Assembly: GCA_963921825.1 (NCBI GenBank) | Contig: OY997594.1 | Span: forward strand, 15,505,001-15,569,000 | Length of the DNA: 64,000 nt | Source of the DNA: Erodium maritimum | Taxonomy: Eukaryota > Streptophyta > Magnoliopsida > Geraniales > Geraniaceae | Direction: 5' to 3' | Part shown: one piece after another, positions 59,696 to 64,000 of the stretch | Numbering within the stretch: the stretch's first letter is position 1 | Layout of the letters: the number at the start of each line of letters is the position of its first letter | Program-made: the position numbers and the translations under genes | The notes under the pieces: generated by a model | Databases searched by the model: none | Seen by the model: only the letters and a program-made list of their open reading frames with translations | Told to the model about the DNA's origin: nothing

Positions 59696-59744
59696 TTAAA
59701 AAAAAACTAAAATATAACCCTTTGACTTTGAGGGTTAGAATTAC

Positions 59745-60469
59745 GGCTCCCGACAAGGCTGTTTTGTAGCCTTCATCGATAATTTGTAGGACGAGGAATG
59801 GTAGCTGACTTTTGCATATGGGTCGACATCCACCAACTCGAAAACCCTTTTTCTTAATTCTTTTCTTTAGGTCTATGGCTTATCTGGCCTTCTCTTTTGG
59901 AAGCCCTTTTATATTCTTGGTTTGATAGGGTCCCCGCATAATGGGTTTTGTTGATGGTCCTTTTTTTGTTCGATATCGGTTGGGAGGATTGACTCCCTCC
60001 CTTGCTAGGATGACTCATCGTTGAGCCGGGGTAGCTGATGCAAGCTTGGAACATGTAGTGGAAGTGGTGGTGGTGGTATATATATCTTCAACGATGCCAC
60101 GGAGATGGGTTTGTCAGATAGCTTGGTGGTCTGGGTTAGGCAAGACTGTAGGTCGAACAAGTATCGCGGATGAGTTAAGTACTACTAATCCCTTCCAGAC
60201 ACCTTCATGTTCTTCCAGTTCCAACGATCGGGCACGTCTACTTAAGCTGTAAATTAGACGAGACTTAAGGTTAGATTTCCTTTGATCTCCAATTTGGGGA
60301 CTCTGATCCCCGAGGTATTGACATTATTGGACTATGGACATTTTCTCGGGACAATTCTGGTGGTGCTACCGTGGTAGATGGGTCCGAGGTGGCAACCGTC
60401 CCTCCCGAGAATTGGTGGGTCGGGCCTAGAGTCGACGATGGCGCTGCTTCCCAATCAAATCAAAAGTAA
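59745..60469. other. Sequence downstream of the L1 ORF1 remnant
   Basis: Contains no gene I can name. On the minus strand it continues the L1 ORF1 remnant below with stops in all frames; CGGGGACTCTGATCCCC-like palindromic bits occur near 60295-60320. Confidence 0.4.
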
Positions 60470-61490
60470 CAGTCTGACCGGATACCCATGAGGCTCAGGT
60501 GCATCAGAATATCGTGTTGCATGTCGCTCTACCCTAGGTAAAACCATCATGCAATCCTTGTTTCAGTGACCCAAATGGCCACACCGATAGAAAAAATCTG
60601 GTAGCTTTTCGTATTGGAGCCAGACGAAATGAGATTCACGAAACTCGCAAAAAAAAGGCGGAGGTGTCCGCGGAGAGGTATGGTGGTGTCCAGCTCCACA
60701 CCAGACCACATAAAAATATCCCTTCTCCACCGTTGTGTTTGAGCTCTGATTTCAACTTTCATACCCATCTTGGAGATAATAAGGCTTCTCATTTGGGATG
60801 TCTGAGGCTCAAAAGGAATATTGAAGGCTCTCATGGGCATGTGAACGTGGTGGAAAATCAATGTTTTCGATTGGGTTATTGGTGGCAACAACATGAGGAT
60901 CAAGACCGTTCCATGAAAGGACCACGACTCCATGGCCAAGATGTCGTCTATAGGCAATTGGGTCGTAAAAAATAAGGACATAATACGGTTCGCGGGGGGC
61001 TGGGTGATCGAACCTCGTATGTCCTAAATAGCAAAAAATAATCCACAAAGGGCTCTAGGTCTTAGCCATTTGTCGATAAGGTGACAGTCGGCGAGTGCAA
61101 GCCGGTATCTGGCATCGTCAATGGCTGGAACTGTATTGTTCGGGACCTTGATGTTGTCCTCATCCAAGTAGTCGTACGGTTGTTCCCCAATAGACACATC
61201 AATGAGTTCGGTTTTGAGGTCCTCAAGTGACTTCGAAGGGGAGTTGATGGTCGTTAGAGTTGTGTTTGGGGTTTTGGATGGGCAATTGGAGCTCGGTCTT
61301 GTTTTTAGGATCGATTCCGAAGATGAAAGTGGAGACGGGAGAAAAACAACAAGTGAAAGTGGATTAGAGGTGGAGGACAAGGATAGCTCAGCTAGTCTTC
61401 GACGAGGGGTATGGGGAGAAAGAAAGAGAGGAAGCTCTATCGTTACTGGCCTAAAAAATATATCAGAAGAACAGACACACAACACGCGGG
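60470..61490 (-). pseudogene. L1-type LINE ORF1 (DUF4283-like plus CCHC), decayed
   Basis: Minus-strand reading gives MESWSFHGTVLILM (the PWSF..VLIL core), FNIPFEPQTSQMRSLIISKM, then MWSGVELDTTIPLRGHLRLFF, and a truncated zinc knuckle YRCGHLGH..NKDC near 60560. This is the order found in ORF1 of plant L1 elements. The upstream part (61485-61024) is serine-rich and ends in a stop before the core, and another stop lies in the knuckle, so it is dead. No reverse transcriptase follows in the window. Confidence 0.7.
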
Positions 61491-62117
61491 TGAGGGGCTC
61501 AAGACAAGTCGTAACACCTACGGAAAAAGAAATAGGTATAGTTATCTTTTATAAAATGTTAATTCATAATTTATTTATTTTTCTTGACTTTTAAATATAG
61601 AATGAAAATTCCATATTTGATGAAGATTAACATTAGGGTCAACTAACCTCCAAGGGTGGAAGATAGATTTTTGTTCTCTTTTATATTCCATAAATTAAAA
61701 TTAAGACTTTATTTTTAAAAGGATAATCAATGTTTTATAGAAAGTAATTAAATTCAAATCAGTGATAGTTCTGATTGAGGGTTGGGCCAATTGAGAGATT
61801 TGAAAGAACTCAATCTAGACTATGTGTTATCGGAATTGGAGTTCGTTAAAATTTGTGCTAGGTCACAATTGTGCCAATAAGATGGTGAGATCGATAATCT
61901 GAGAACGAACATTAGAATTTATATACGACTAAAATCAGTCCGAGTAGAGAGAAACAAATTTCATTAAACAAAATCAAATGGATAACCAAGTCTCAACCAA
62001 CATACAAGTAGGTAAAGTAAAACTCTAGGCTCAGAGGAAGATTAATGTGACGATTTTAGTTAACACAAATACTATTACATATTGCATTGGCAAGGCATAT
62101 TTCTTACAGATGTTGTG
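61491..62117. other. 3' flank of the RCC1 gene
   Basis: AT-rich, no gene. The 3' untranslated region of the minus-strand RCC1 gene should lie next to 62118. Confidence 0.45.

Positions 62118-64000
<1,883 letters not shown>

Larger units (their letters stand above)
52229..59744. repeat. Duplicated segment, copy B
   Basis: Direct-orientation duplicate of 42822-47488, enlarged by a miniature LTR element, a Mutator-type element within it, an intron insertion at 57396-57608 and the fold-back element at 59217-59695, and reduced by an in-frame deletion in the zinc-finger gene. A roughly 34-bp TATATATGTAAATAATGCACTG unit is tripled at its start. Confidence 0.92.

Overview
The window is eukaryotic and almost certainly from a eudicot plant. 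It is AT-rich, its genes are split by GT-AG introns, and it holds an ASYMMETRIC LEAVES1/PHANTASTICA-type MYB gene, a plant RCC1-repeat gene, a plant zf-4CXXC_R1/DDT gene and many plant transposons (Tekay-like Ty3/gypsy, Ty1/copia, PIF/Harbinger, Mutator-type and L1-type). I cannot name the species. By my reading only about five loci are host genes; most of the rest is layered transposon sequence.

Layout. 1-10.3 kb: Ty3/gypsy LTRs, including two 3' LTR ends that meet tail to tail in a long palindrome near position 900, then an LTR with primer-binding site and a gag-pol truncated at about 10.34 kb against a decayed LINE reverse-transcriptase tail. 11.2-11.5 kb: a small MITE. 12.4-13.5 kb (minus): intact single-exon AS1/PHAN-like gene. 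14.3-22.2 kb: PIF/Harbinger remnants (two facing transposase pseudogenes and an ORF1), with a 2.6-kb solo LTR inserted in ORF1 (target duplication CTCCA) and a Mutator-type element with a perfect 9-bp duplication. 22.5-24.6 and 36.6-38.8 kb: two ORF1-only Harbinger relatives. 27.2-29.2 kb: two short Mutator-type MITEs. 29.5-35.4 kb (minus): a complete but degenerate Ty1/copia element.

41.1-47.1 kb: a five-exon plant gene of unknown function and, on the opposite strand, a 12-exon gene for a zinc-finger (zf-4CXXC_R1, CDCA7-like) plus DDT-domain protein. About 9.4 kb downstream, at 52.2-59.7 kb, lies a direct duplicate of 42.8-47.5 kb. The duplicate keeps only the last exon of the first gene, but a fully open second copy of the zinc-finger/DDT gene with a 99-codon in-frame loss. 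The two copies differ by several insertions, which order events: duplication, then a miniature LTR element in the second copy, then a Mutator-type element inside that LTR. Between the copies, at 48.2-50.3 kb, is another solo LTR with a perfect ACAAA duplication. 60.5-61.5 kb (minus): L1 ORF1 remnant. 62.1-64.0 kb (minus): 3' half of an RCC1-repeat gene running off the window.

Coordination: AS1 is a leaf-patterning repressor, the zinc-finger/DDT genes look chromatin-related, and the RCC1 gene is a beta-propeller protein; nothing suggests they act as a cluster. Exon boundaries are my own GT-AG calls, checked for codon phase but not against transcripts. No tRNA, rRNA or CRISPR structure was recognised.
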